DNA from: Microbacterium caowuchunii
GTDB taxonomy: Bacteria; Actinomycetota; Actinomycetes; Actinomycetales; Microbacteriaceae
NCBI RefSeq assembly: GCF_008727755.1
Contig: NZ_CP044231.1
Coordinates: 496,001-560,000, forward strand
Reading direction: 5' to 3'
DNA: 64,000 bases
In this document: positions 27,917 through 35,817 of the stretch, piece by piece
How the letters are laid out: each line of letters starts with the position of its first letter
Numbering within the stretch: the stretch's first letter is position 1
Translations under genes and position numbers: made by a program
Notes under the pieces: generated by a model
Databases searched by the model: none
Told to the model about the DNA's origin: nothing
Seen by the model: the letters and a program-made list of their open reading frames with translations, nothing else

Positions 27917-27979
27917 GGGGTGCCCGACCCCCGCCGTGTGACCGGCGTCATATGGCCGGGACGGGGGTGTCGGCCGCCC

Positions 27980-27985
27980 TACGAT
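27980..27985 (+). promoter_or_regulatory. -10 element for the DUF5684 gene
   Basis: TACGAT, then 7 bases, then ATG 27993. An earlier ATG at 27984 overlaps the hexamer and is therefore unlikely to be the start. Confidence 0.4.
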
Positions 27986-27992
27986 GACGACC

Positions 27993-28373
27993 ATGACCTT
28001 CACCTCCATCACGGATCAAGCCGATCTGTCCGGCCTGAGCACCACCGGGACGATCTTCGGCATCATCGTCTACGTCCTGATCGCGATCGCACTGTGGCGC
28101 GTGTTCAGCAAGGCCGGATGGCCCGGCATCCTCGCGATCATCCCGATCGTCAACGTCTTCATCCTGGTGAAGATCGCCGGCTACTCCGCGTGGATGACCC
28201 TGCTGTACATCATCCCGATCGTCGGGTGGATCTTCTCGATCGTCGTCGCCGTGCGCGTGGGGCGCGGGTTCGGCAAGGGCGGGGCGTTCAGCTTCTTCCT
28301 GCTGTGGCTGATCCCGGTGATCGGCTATTTCATCATCGGCTATGGCCGCGCCACCTATTCCAAGCCGGTCTGA
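27993..28373 (+). CDS. small multi-pass membrane protein, DUF5684-like
   Basis: A 126-aa protein with three or four predicted membrane helices: IFGIIVYVLIAIALWRVFS, GILAIIPIVNVFILVKIAG, MTLLYIIPIVGWIFSIVVAV, and FSFFLLWLIPVIGYFIIGYG. The AGWPG-x-AIIPIVN-x-F motif is typical of DUF5684 proteins of unknown function. It has its own promoter-like element and no ribosome-binding site, consistent with a leaderless message. Confidence 0.7.
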   Translation: MTFTSITDQADLSGLSTTGTIFGIIVYVLIAIALWRVFSKAGWPGILAIIPIVNVFILVKIAGYSAWMTLLYIIPIVGWIFSIVVAVRVGRGFGKGGAFSFFLLWLIPVIGYFIIGYGRATYSKPV

Positions 28374-28382
28374 CCCACGCAT

Positions 28383-28423
28383 GACACGCCCCCTCCCCGG
28401 GTAGAGTCGAGGGAGGGGGTGTC
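28383..28423 (+). other. imperfect hairpin around a -10-like element
   Basis: CCCCCTCCC (about 28389-28397) pairs with GGGAGGGGG (28411-28419), with a short bulged extension outward. The loop holds TAGAGT (28402-28407), a likely -10 for the next gene. Read-through RNA from upstream would form the hairpin (terminator-like), while RNA started at the inner promoter would contain only its right arm, which includes the GGGAGGGGG ribosome-binding site. Confidence 0.45.
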
Positions 28424-29083
28424 GTGGCATCTGAACAGGACGGAACCGCCGGGCCGAGCCCGGACGGCGCCATGTCCGCGAAGCGACTGCTCCGGCCCAA
28501 GCTCGCGGATGTCGTCGCGGAGGGCGTGTACATCGCGGCGGCCGCCACGCGGTTGACGCTGAAGAACCACATCCTCGTCGACATCCTCTCGGCGGGGGAG
28601 GGGTTCGACGCCGATCGGTTCGTGCCCGACGCGCGTGCGACCCTGCTCGCGCTCGCCGATGAGGCGGAGGCGGACGCGCAGCGTGCGGAGCGGGAGCGGA
28701 AGCTCGCCCGGCGACGGTTCAGCGATTCCGGCGGGACGCACGACTACCGCAGCCGTGACGTGCGGAACCTGCGCCGCCGGCGCAAGCAGTCCGAGCGGAT
28801 CGCGAAGGAACTGCGCCAGCGCGCCGAGGACGACGCGGAGCTGCGCACGCTGGTCGAAGCGGCCAGGGAAGCCGCGTGGGCCGAGGTGGCCCGCAACATC
28901 GACAGCAACCTGCGGATCGAGGCGGCCCGACCCGACCTCGAACCGGACTACGAGAAGATGCGACAGGCCCGGATGCAGAGCCTGCGCCTGGTGGACCTGC
29001 CGAGGCTCGCCGCGCACCGGCGGCGGTCCGGGGAACGCGAGAGCATGGAGCCCACGCAGGACGACGCCGTCGACGGCGCGTGA
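28424..29083 (+). CDS. conserved hypothetical protein, charged and helical
   Basis: A 219-aa cytoplasmic protein I do not recognise as a named family. It has an Ala-rich helix (DVVAEGVYIAAAATRL), a long highly charged region (residues about 80-170) rich in Arg, Glu and Ala, probably coiled coil (RNLRRRRKQSERIAKELRQR), and no membrane segment or signal. The start is GTG, 4 bases after a G-rich ribosome-binding site. It lies just upstream of a tRNA-Arg gene. Confidence 0.55.
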   Translation: MASEQDGTAGPSPDGAMSAKRLLRPKLADVVAEGVYIAAAATRLTLKNHILVDILSAGEGFDADRFVPDARATLLALADEAEADAQRAERERKLARRRFSDSGGTHDYRSRDVRNLRRRRKQSERIAKELRQRAEDDAELRTLVEAAREAAWAEVARNIDSNLRIEAARPDLEPDYEKMRQARMQSLRLVDLPRLAAHRRRSGERESMEPTQDDAVDGA

Positions 29084-29182
29084 CCGCCCGAAGGCGCGCC
29101 GCGGGCTGGCTCGATTTCGCACCGACGCCGGGTGTGGGGTACGCTTTTCTAGTGCCCGCGCGCCGGTTCGGACGCGGCACGA

Positions 29183-29255
29183 GCGCCCGTAGCTCAATGG
29201 ATAGAGCATCTGACTACGGATCAGAAGGTTAGGGGTTCGAGTCCCTTCGGGCGCA
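29183..29255 (+). tRNA. tRNA-Arg (anticodon ACG)
   Basis: A 73-base cloverleaf: acceptor GCGCCCG pairs with CGGGCGC, discriminator A; D-arm GCTC...GAGC; anticodon stem TCTGA/TCAGA with loop CTACGGA giving anticodon ACG; T-arm GGGGTTCGAGTCCC. CCA is not encoded. A33-to-inosine editing of A34 would be needed to read CGU/CGC/CGA. Confidence 0.97.
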
Positions 29256-29276
29256 CACTGTGTTGAGACAGTAGTA

Positions 29277-29310
29277 GAGAAAGCCCCGGTCCCGCGACCG
29301 GGGCTTTCTC
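29277..29310 (+). terminator. terminator after tRNA-Arg
   Basis: A perfect 15-bp stem (GAGAAAGCCCCGGTC with GACCGGGGCTTTCTC) and CCGC loop, followed by CTTTTCC. This is a good intrinsic terminator for the tRNA transcript. Confidence 0.9.
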
Positions 29311-29498
29311 CTTTTCCGGATTGTGCCCTGCGTGGGTTGCCGTAGCGGACGATCAACCAGGCGTTGGTTCGGAGATTGCGGGTCAGGTGGCGGGTCACGT
29401 TCATCTGCAGGGGCGAACTGGCAGCGTTGATGTTGCGTTTTCGGCCCGCAGGCCGGGGGTGTCCGGGGCACGTTCCGGAGAGGCGTCAGCGAAAGGCG
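29311..29498. other. gap without a supported gene next to tRNA-Arg
   Basis: About 190 bases between two terminators. No ORF with a family match, repeat or integrase remnant is seen, although the position immediately downstream of a tRNA gene is a usual integration site. No repeat of the tRNA 3' end was noticed elsewhere in the window. Confidence 0.5.
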
Positions 29499-29525
29499 AA
29501 CGCCCCTCCGTCCCGGAGGGGCGTT
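29499..29525 (-). terminator. terminator of the GntR gene
   Basis: A perfect 12-bp stem (AACGCCCCTCCG with CGGAGGGGCGTT) and 3-base loop, 17 bases beyond the stop of the leftward GntR gene. Confidence 0.8.
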
Positions 29526-29541
29526 GTCGGCTCCGCGCAGG

Positions 29542-30222
29542 CTAGGCGTCGCTTTTGGGGACGCCCGAGCTGGTGATGACCTCGAGCGTCTTCTCGTAAT
29601 GGAGGCGCAGCAACGCGGCGGCGCGCTCCGCGTCCCGGGCCACCGCCGCATCCAGAATGTCCTGGTGCTCCTTCTCGACGTTTCGGTTCGACGCAGCCGA
29701 GGTGGGTGCGGCCCACTGTCGGTAGAGCTCGGTGGCGTCCGCCAGCTGGCCCGAGAGATTGAGCATCAGGGGGAGTCCGCACGGCTCGAGGAGGACCGCG
29801 TGGAAGTGCCGATGCGCCTCCGCCCAGGCGGGGGATACATGCTGGGGATCGGCGGGGTCGCGTCGTTCTGTGTGCGCCAAGGTGTGGTGGCTGGCGATCA
29901 ACTCCGACTCCCAGGTGAGATCGCCGCGCTCGATGGCGAGGCTGACGGCGAGCTCTTCGACGCGGCAGCGCAGTTCGGTGAGGTCGCGCAACTGGGTCCG
30001 GGTGAGGTCCTGCACGAAGAAACCACGGTTCGGTTCGACGAAGAGCAGGCCCTCACCGGTCAGACGGGTGAGAGCCTCGCGCACCACTGTCGTGCTGGTG
30101 CCGTAGTCGGCAGCGAGCGCTGCGGGCTGGATCTTGGTGCCGGGTTCCCACTGACCGTTCAGCAGGCCGATCCGGATCTGGTCTCGGACGCGTTCGCCGT
30201 TGTGACGCGGAGAGGTACGCAT
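29542..30222 (-). CDS. GntR-family regulator with FCD domain
   Basis: A 226-aa repressor-type regulator. The winged helix (about 10-75) shows RVRDQIRIGLLNGQWEPGTK, STTVVREALTRLTGEGLL (recognition helix) and GFFVQDL. The C-terminal FCD ligand domain has acidic and His residues in LTELRCRVEELAV and AHRHFHAVLL that usually bind a metal and an organic acid. ATG 30222 was chosen because TATATT ends 7 bases before it (leaderless pattern); an upstream in-frame start is possible. It is divergent from the substrate-binding protein gene, and a repeated motif ATAGTCG lies in its promoter, suggesting autoregulation. Confidence 0.9.
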   Translation of the reverse strand: MRTSPRHNGERVRDQIRIGLLNGQWEPGTKIQPAALAADYGTSTTVVREALTRLTGEGLLFVEPNRGFFVQDLTRTQLRDLTELRCRVEELAVSLAIERGDLTWESELIASHHTLAHTERRDPADPQHVSPAWAEAHRHFHAVLLEPCGLPLMLNLSGQLADATELYRQWAAPTSAASNRNVEKEHQDILDAAVARDAERAAALLRLHYEKTLEVITSSGVPKSDA

Positions 30223-30229
30223 TCTTAAG

Positions 30230-30260
30230 AATATACTCTGCGATCCATAGTCGTGCATAG
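30230..30260 (-). promoter_or_regulatory. gntR promoter and candidate operator site 1
   Basis: TATATT (30230-30235, minus strand) is the likely -10. ATAGTCGTGCATAG (30247-30260, read on the + strand) covers the expected -35 region. Its heptamer ATAGTCG recurs in the two other promoter regions of the island. Confidence 0.55.
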
Positions 30261-30336
30261 TGCCAAGATTGCCTTCATCCCCGGATCGCTCGCGTCCTGC
30301 GTGCTGCGTAACGTGCGCGAAATCGATGAGACACTA

Positions 30337-30374
30337 TTGACGCGATAGTCGGCTATAGCGTAATAATCGATTTT
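30337..30374 (+). promoter_or_regulatory. promoter of the importer/amidase unit with operator site 2
   Basis: TTGACG (30337-30342), 18-base spacer and TAATAA (30361-30366) form a plausible promoter. ATAGTCGGCTATAG (30345-30358), containing the inverted repeat ATAG/CTAT, lies between the two hexamers. TAATAATCGATTTT (30361-30374) matches in reverse the AAAATCGA-x-TATTA of site 3. Confidence 0.6.
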
Positions 30375-30397
30375 GTCGTTCCGAGAGAGGACTCCCA

Positions 30398-31360
30398 ATG
30401 AAGCGAAAGTTCTACACCGGCAGCATCACGCTTGCCGCCGTCGCCGCCCTGGCACTGACCGGATGTGCCGGTTCGTCGGAGCAAGCGTCGTCGTCGGACG
30501 CGGATGTCACGCACAAGGTCTCCGTCGGGGTGCTACCCACGGCGATGCTCGCGATCATGCAGGCGATCGAGGATGAGGGCATCTTCGCGGAGCACGGTCT
30601 CGAGATCGAGACGCAGACCGCACAGGGCGGCGCCGCCGCACTTCCCGCGCTGTCCAGCGGAAGCCTCGACATCGCGATCGGCAACCCGGTCTCGGTCATC
30701 CTGGCGCAGGAGCAGGGGCTGGACGTCGGATTCACCGGTGGCTTCGGCTACTCGCTGCCCGAGGGTGAGGATGTCGTCGCCGTTATCGCGCCGGCCGACT
30801 CGCCCATCACCTCCGTGAAGGACCTGACCGGTGCCACCGTGGCGGTCAACACCCTCAAGGGGCACGCCGAGGTGACGATCCGCGAGGCGACCGAGCTGGC
30901 TGGCGGGGACGGCTCCGCGATCAACATGGTCGAGGTCGGCTTCCCGGATGTCGGCGGTCAGCTGGCTGCCGGAAACGTGGAGGCTGCGTTCGTCGTGCAG
31001 CCCTTCCTCGCCTCGCTGACGGCGGAGGGGAACAAGGTCATCTCGTACCCGTTCCAGGACTCGCTGCCCGGACAGATGACGCTCGTCACCTTCACCGGCG
31101 GGAAGTTCGCCCAGGAGCGTCCCGAGGCGCTCGCTGCCTTCAAGGCGGCCATGGATGAGGGTCTCGCCTTCGTGCAGGAGGACCAGGACGCGGTGCGTGC
31201 ACTGCTGCCGTCCCTGCTGAAGATGCCCGAAGAGGTCGCAGCCACCCTGCCCTTCGAGTACATGAGCGGCGAACTCGACGTTTCGATGCTCGACGGTATC
31301 GCCGAGATGATGGTCACGCAGGGGCTCATCAAGTCCGTGCCGGAGATCACGGTCTACTGA
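30398..31360 (+). CDS. ABC importer substrate-binding lipoprotein (NMT1/SsuA-type)
   Basis: A 320-aa solute-binding protein with a lipoprotein signal (lipobox LTGC, Cys at residue 23) and the NMT1/SsuA/TauA-type fold: VSVGVLPTAMLAIMQAIEDE, GIFAEHGLEIE, LDIAIGNPVSVILA, LTGATVAVNTLKGH. Members bind sulfonates, nitrate, pyrimidine precursors or aromatic acids for SsuB/SsuC-type transporters. The permeases and ATPase are in the second unit (33.4-35.8 kb). It overlaps the amidase start (TGATG), so the bound ligand may be an amide or a product of one. Confidence 0.88.
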   Translation: MKRKFYTGSITLAAVAALALTGCAGSSEQASSSDADVTHKVSVGVLPTAMLAIMQAIEDEGIFAEHGLEIETQTAQGGAAALPALSSGSLDIAIGNPVSVILAQEQGLDVGFTGGFGYSLPEGEDVVAVIAPADSPITSVKDLTGATVAVNTLKGHAEVTIREATELAGGDGSAINMVEVGFPDVGGQLAAGNVEAAFVVQPFLASLTAEGNKVISYPFQDSLPGQMTLVTFTGGKFAQERPEALAAFKAAMDEGLAFVQEDQDAVRALLPSLLKMPEEVAATLPFEYMSGELDVSMLDGIAEMMVTQGLIKSVPEITVY

Positions 31361-32799
31361 TGAGCGAACTGCTGTGGGCGCTGTCCGCCCGAGAAATCGT
31401 AGACGGCTATCGTGCGCAGCAGTTCACGCCGACGGAGGTCGCGCGCGCCGTCTTCGACAGGATCGAAGAGCACGAGGCCTCCGTCGGTGCGTTCTTCACG
31501 GTGACCCGGGAGCTCGCACTCGAGCAGGCGCGTGACGCTGATCGGCGCTGGCGCCGGTCAGAGCCGCTGTCCTGCCTGGACGGTGTGCCCATCACGGTGA
31601 AGGACCTGGATGAAACAGCCGGGGTGCGTACGACCTTCGGGTACCGCGGACTCAGCGACAACATCCCCACCCGCGACTCCGTCGTCGCCGGTCGCGTCCG
31701 CGAGTCGGGGGCGGTGATGCTGGGCAAGACCACGACGCCGGCGTACGGGCACCTCGATTCGTCCGAGAATCTGGTCGGGCCCATCACGGCCAACCCCCAC
31801 GACCTGTCCCGGACGCCCGGCGGATCGTCCGCCGGTTCCGCTGCCGCGGCGGCGGTGGGCTTCGGTCCGATTCACATCGGATCGGACGCCGCAGGCTCGG
31901 TGCGCATTCCCGGTGCGCTGAGCGGAGTGGTCGGCTTCAAGGCCTCGATCGGGGCCATCCCGGTGTGGCCCCAGCGCTTCTACCACGGCTCGACGATCCA
32001 CAGCGGGATCCTCGCGCGTGAGGTGGGTGACGTCGCCATGGCGATGGATGTCCTGGCACGCCCGCACCACCGCGACCCCATGTCGAACATCCCGGTGCCC
32101 GCCGGCGGCTACGCGCTCGGCGCGCCGACGGCGCCAGGCCGAGATGTGACGTTCGCGGTCTCCCACGATCTCGGTTACGGCCGGATCTCCCCCGGCGTCC
32201 GTGCTGCCCTGGATGCCGCTCTGGACGTGCTCCGGAACGAGGGTTGGACGTTGGTGTCGGGTGGGCCCGGATGGTCGAACCCGGCCAGGATGCACGAGGC
32301 CCGGTGGGCCACCGCCATGGCTGCCTCGTTCAGCGGGCTGCTGGAGAAGGACCCGGAGTCGATCGACTCGACGCTCGCCGCCATGATCAGGGCGGGAGAA
32401 CGCTTCTCGGGTGTGGACATGGCGCGATATCTCGCCGACCGCGGAGCGATGACCGACGCGTTGAACGATCTCTTCGACAGCGGGATCGACTTCCTGATCA
32501 CGGCCACCATGCCGGTGACGGCGTGGCCGCTGCATTCGGAGCCCGCCGAGATCACCGACGTGGAGCTCAGTGACGACGCCTTCGCGCGCAGCTACCTGTG
32601 CTATCCGTTCAATCAAACGGGCAACCCGGCCATCACCGTGCCGTGCGGCACGGGTGAGCGCGGGCTTCCGGTGGGCTTGCAGATCGTGGGCCGGCTGCAC
32701 GCCGATGCCGCCGTTCTGCGCGTCGCCGACGCGGCACACGACGCGATCGCGCGCGCCGGGCTCGTGTCGCGGCAGCCGATCGATCCGCGGCGGGCGTAG
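31360..32799 (+). CDS. amidase (amidase-signature family)
   Basis: A 479-aa amide hydrolase. The Ser-cisSer-Lys triad is intact: K81 in ITVKDLDE, S156 in TPGGSSAGSAAA and the nucleophile S180 in GSDAAGSVRIPG. The C-terminal PFNQTGNPAITVP and GLPVGLQIVG blocks are typical. No signal peptide, so it acts on the imported compound in the cytoplasm. It may release an amine or ammonia from an aromatic amide or from a ring-cleavage product; GatA is unlikely because gatB/gatC are not adjacent. Translationally coupled to the preceding binding protein. Confidence 0.9.
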   Translation: MSELLWALSAREIVDGYRAQQFTPTEVARAVFDRIEEHEASVGAFFTVTRELALEQARDADRRWRRSEPLSCLDGVPITVKDLDETAGVRTTFGYRGLSDNIPTRDSVVAGRVRESGAVMLGKTTTPAYGHLDSSENLVGPITANPHDLSRTPGGSSAGSAAAAAVGFGPIHIGSDAAGSVRIPGALSGVVGFKASIGAIPVWPQRFYHGSTIHSGILAREVGDVAMAMDVLARPHHRDPMSNIPVPAGGYALGAPTAPGRDVTFAVSHDLGYGRISPGVRAALDAALDVLRNEGWTLVSGGPGWSNPARMHEARWATAMAASFSGLLEKDPESIDSTLAAMIRAGERFSGVDMARYLADRGAMTDALNDLFDSGIDFLITATMPVTAWPLHSEPAEITDVELSDDAFARSYLCYPFNQTGNPAITVPCGTGERGLPVGLQIVGRLHADAAVLRVADAAHDAIARAGLVSRQPIDPRRA

Positions 32800-32905
32800 G
32801 TCGCCTGGCGCAGTCCGGCGCCAGGCGCACCGGAAGGACTCTTCGCCGCCCCTGCCCCGTTCGTGTGCTTATCCGGGCAGGGCAAGAAAACTATGAAATC
32901 CTCCG

Positions 32906-32922
32906 AAAATCGACTATTATAG
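32906..32922 (+). promoter_or_regulatory. candidate operator site 3 and -10 of the second catabolic unit
   Basis: AAAATCGACTATTATAG contains CGACTAT, the reverse complement of ATAGTCG, and overlaps TATTAT (32915-32920), a likely -10 for the Rid-to-hydrolase operon. The sequence is much more AT-rich than its surroundings. A short CTGGG-TTAT-CCCAG hairpin (32937-32950) lies between it and the start codon. Confidence 0.55.
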
Positions 32923-32968
32923 AAACAGTAGATAATCTGGGTTATCCCAGCCGTGGAAAGGATGAAGG

Positions 32969-33382
32969 ATGCCGAAGACGCGTCTTGTCAGTGACCAGCT
33001 AGTTGAGCCGATCGGGCACTTTTCGCATGCGATCATTACCGATTCGCCGCGACTGCTGTTCATTTCCGGAATGACGGCCAAGAACTCCGAGGGTGGAATC
33101 ACCGGGGTCGGCGACGTCGCCGCCCAGACTCACCAGGTGTGCCAGAACCTGAAGGCCGTCGTCGAGGCTGCCGGTGGCACGCTCGACGACATCGCCCGCG
33201 TGGACGTGTTCGTCCGCAACATGGAGGACTTCAAGGCGATCCACGAGGTCCGTCGTGAGTACTTCAAGAGCGACCCGCCCGCCTCGACGATGATCGAGAT
33301 CTCGAAGTTCGTCCACAAGGACTACCTCATCGAGATCAACGCTATCGCCGCGCTGCCGGCGGTCCAGGGCGAATCCGCCTGA
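32969..33382 (+). CDS. Rid-family (YjgF/YER057c/UK114) protein
   Basis: A 137-aa Rid protein, normally a homotrimer. LLFISGMTAKN, GGTLDDIARVDVFVRNMEDF and YLIEINAIAALP match the family. The arginine that in RidA binds the carboxylate of enamine substrates (Arg105) is replaced by S106 in PPASTMIEIS, so it is not a housekeeping RidA. Rid proteins with altered pockets include 2-aminomuconate deaminases and other catabolic enzymes. Here it is the first gene of the unit with an extradiol dioxygenase, which favours such a role. AAGG sits close to the ATG. Confidence 0.85.
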   Translation: MPKTRLVSDQLVEPIGHFSHAIITDSPRLLFISGMTAKNSEGGITGVGDVAAQTHQVCQNLKAVVEAAGGTLDDIARVDVFVRNMEDFKAIHEVRREYFKSDPPASTMIEISKFVHKDYLIEINAIAALPAVQGESA

Positions 33383-33384
33383 CG

Positions 33385-34173
33385 ATGACCAGATCCCTTG
33401 GGTTGCGTCGCCGCAACTTGCTAGGGGTTGCGGGGGTCGCGAGCTTCGTTGCACTGTGGGCGCTCGCCTCAGTGACCGGGCTCGCCGACCCCCGTCATCT
33501 TCCGACGCCCTGGCAGGTGGTGGGCGCGTTCGGTGAACTCCTCATCGACGCAGGATTCTGGGCGTCGCTCGGCGAAACCGCCACCGCATGGCTGCTCGGT
33601 CTCGCGATCGCGGCAGTCAGTGCTGTGGTCCTCGGTTTCGTGATCGGTTCCAGCAGGTTGTTGCGGCGGCTGACCAATACGCTCGTCGAGCTCCTGCGCC
33701 CCGTTCCCGCCGTCGCGCTGATCCCGCTCGCGGTCCTGCTGTTCGGTCTCCAGATCGAAGCGACGATCATGCTCGTCGTCTACGGGTGCATCTGGCCCGT
33801 CTATGTCCAGGTTCTCTACGGTGTCGCGGATGTCGACGCGGTGGCCGAGCAGACGGCTCGGTCGTACCGCTTCGGTGTCCTGGCACGCTTCCGTTACCTC
33901 GTCTGGCCGACGACTCTTCCCTACCTGATGACGGGCCTGAGGCTCTCCAGCACGGTCGGACTGGTCCTCGCCATCACCGCCGAGCTGATCATCGGGTCAC
34001 CCGGTCTCGGCTTCGAGATCGCGGTGTCGCAGTCCGGTGGAGCCATCGCCCGCATGTATGCCCTGGTCGTGGTCGCCGGTCTCCTCGGCACGGCGACGAA
34101 CATCGTGATGCGACTCGTCGAGCGCAAGTCGCTCGCGTGGCACCCGTCGATTCGATCTGAGGTGAACGCATGA
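33385..34173 (+). CDS. ABC transporter permease, SsuC/TauC type
   Basis: A 262-aa inner-membrane permease with about six helices. The cytoplasmic EAA loop is recognisable in ARSYRFGVLARFRYLVWPTT followed by LPYLMTGLRL. It starts 2 bases after the Rid stop and overlaps the next permease by four bases. Together they form a heteromeric channel working with the binding protein at 30.4 kb and the ATPase at 34.9 kb. Confidence 0.88.
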   Translation: MTRSLGLRRRNLLGVAGVASFVALWALASVTGLADPRHLPTPWQVVGAFGELLIDAGFWASLGETATAWLLGLAIAAVSAVVLGFVIGSSRLLRRLTNTLVELLRPVPAVALIPLAVLLFGLQIEATIMLVVYGCIWPVYVQVLYGVADVDAVAEQTARSYRFGVLARFRYLVWPTTLPYLMTGLRLSSTVGLVLAITAELIIGSPGLGFEIAVSQSGGAIARMYALVVVAGLLGTATNIVMRLVERKSLAWHPSIRSEVNA

Positions 34174-34943
34174 ACTTTCTGAAGAGCGTCTTCTTCGCGC
34201 TTGCGCTTCCGGTCGTCGCGGTCGGCATCTGGTGGGTCGTCGCCGGCGACGGTGGGAACTTCTTCGTCCCGCCGCCGGGTGAGATCCTCGAGCGCTTCTT
34301 CGCGACCTGGTTCGGCGAGCGCTTCTTCGTCGACGTCGTGCCCAGCGTGGCGCGTCTCGTCGCGGGTCTGCTGCTCGCTGTCATCGGCGGCGTCGCACTC
34401 GGTGTACTGATCGGCACCACACCGGCCCTGCGCGATTTCCTGGAGCCCCTCCTGGAGTTCTTCCGGGCGATCCCGGCAGCGGTGCTCCTGCCGATCCTGA
34501 TGCTGTTCCTCGGCCCGACGGACCTGCTGAAGGTCGTACTCATCTTCATCGGCTGCCTCTGGCCGATCCTGCTGAACACAGTGGAGGGCGTCCGGTCGGT
34601 GGATGAGGTGATGACCGCCACCGCGCGCACCTACCGGATCTCCGGATGGAGCCGGATGCGGTACCTCGTCCTGCCCTCGGCGTCGCCGCGGATCATCGCC
34701 GGCGTCCGGCAGAGCCTCTCGGTCGGCCTCATCCTGATGGTCATCTCGGAGATGTTCGCCTCGTCGTCGGGCATCGGCTACAGCATCATCCAGTTCCAGC
34801 GGATGTTCGCAATCGCAGACATGTGGGCAGGAATCCTCCTGCTCGGCCTCATCGGCGTTCTCCTCTTCGTCGTCTTCGGCTTCCTCGAGCGACGAATCCT
34901 CAATTGGTACTTCGGACTGCGAGAGGTCACTAATGGCAGTTGA
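34170..34943 (+). CDS. ABC transporter permease, SsuC/TauC type
   Basis: The second permease (257 aa), homologous to the first. EAA-loop: ATARTYRISGWSRMRYLVLP, then SASPRIIAGVRQSLSVG. Six helices are predicted. SsuC-type systems often use a homodimer of one permease, so two consecutive permease genes point to a heterodimer. The start overlaps the upstream gene and its end overlaps the ATPase by 11 bases. Confidence 0.88.
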   Translation: MNFLKSVFFALALPVVAVGIWWVVAGDGGNFFVPPPGEILERFFATWFGERFFVDVVPSVARLVAGLLLAVIGGVALGVLIGTTPALRDFLEPLLEFFRAIPAAVLLPILMLFLGPTDLLKVVLIFIGCLWPILLNTVEGVRSVDEVMTATARTYRISGWSRMRYLVLPSASPRIIAGVRQSLSVGLILMVISEMFASSSGIGYSIIQFQRMFAIADMWAGILLLGLIGVLLFVVFGFLERRILNWYFGLREVTNGS

Positions 34944-35775
34944 AAATCCTGGCGCGATGGATTCGCGTCCGCCGCTCCTTCAGGTTTCGGGTCTGAACAA
35001 GACCTACGCATCGTCCTCGGGCGACTACGAAGCCATCCGCGACCTGAGCTTCGAATTGCGGGCCGGGGAACTGGTCTGCCTGGTCGGTCCCTCCGGCTCG
35101 GGCAAGACGACTCTCCTCAAGTGCATCTCCGGTCTGATGGCACCCACGCGGGGCGAGGTGCGCCTGTCCGGGACGGTGATCTCCGGCGCACCGCGGAAGA
35201 TGGCGGTCGTGTTCCAGGAGTACGGCCGTTCGCTGTTTCCCTGGATGCGGGTGGAGGGCAATGTCGGCCTGCCGCTCAAGGTGGCCGGCGTGCGCACCGC
35301 GGAGCGGAACAAGGCCGTGTCCGAGGCGCTGCACGCCGTGGGCCTCGAGCACGCGGGTCGGAAGTATCCGTGGCAGCTTTCCGGCGGTATGCAACAGCGC
35401 GTCGCGATCGCTCGCGCCCTCGCATACAAGCCGGAGATCCTGCTGATGGACGAACCGTTCGCGGCCGTCGATGCGCAGACTCGTGCGGAGCTCGAGGACC
35501 TGATCCGACGCATCTGGAAGGACCTCGGCGTCACCGTCCTCTTCGTCACCCACGACATCGACGAATCCGTCTACCTGGGTGAGCGCGTGCTGGTCCTCTC
35601 CGGTGCCCCCACCGTGCTGGCCGACGACGTCGTCGTCGACCTGCCGGAGGACCGCAACCAGCTCGAAACGCGTGCCCTGCCACGCTTCGCCGAACTCCGG
35701 ACGCGCGTTTACGCGTTGATCCAGGAAGCGAAGCACTACCAGCAGTCGGCCAGCGCGGCGTCGAAGCAATCCTGA
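34933..35775 (+). CDS. ABC transporter ATP-binding protein, SsuB/TauB type
   Basis: A 280-aa ATPase with Walker A GPSGSGKTT, signature LSGGMQQRVAIARAL, Walker B ILLMDEPF and the H-loop VTHDIDE. It energises the importer made by the two upstream permeases. The N-terminus has about 20 extra residues before the ATP-binding domain. The gene precedes the ring-cleavage dioxygenase by 42 bases. Confidence 0.92.
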   Translation: MAVENPGAMDSRPPLLQVSGLNKTYASSSGDYEAIRDLSFELRAGELVCLVGPSGSGKTTLLKCISGLMAPTRGEVRLSGTVISGAPRKMAVVFQEYGRSLFPWMRVEGNVGLPLKVAGVRTAERNKAVSEALHAVGLEHAGRKYPWQLSGGMQQRVAIARALAYKPEILLMDEPFAAVDAQTRAELEDLIRRIWKDLGVTVLFVTHDIDESVYLGERVLVLSGAPTVLADDVVVDLPEDRNQLETRALPRFAELRTRVYALIQEAKHYQQSASAASKQS

Positions 35776-35817
35776 CCGATCATTTCGGTTGAAACGACCA
35801 ATCAGAAAGGCGACCCT

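Noticed and set aside
28355..29404. Minus-strand ORF over tRNA-Arg with APEGTRTPNLLIRSQ
   Set aside because: A known artefact: translating the complement of an arginine tRNA gives this peptide. The tRNA is clear, so it is not a protein.
29311..29498. Integration site remnant downstream of tRNA-Arg
   Set aside because: The place fits an attachment site, but no integrase, no repeat of the tRNA end and no gene fragments were found there.
31360..32799. Amidase as GatA of tRNA amidation
   Set aside because: Sequence family is shared, but gatB and gatC are absent and the neighbours are catabolic.
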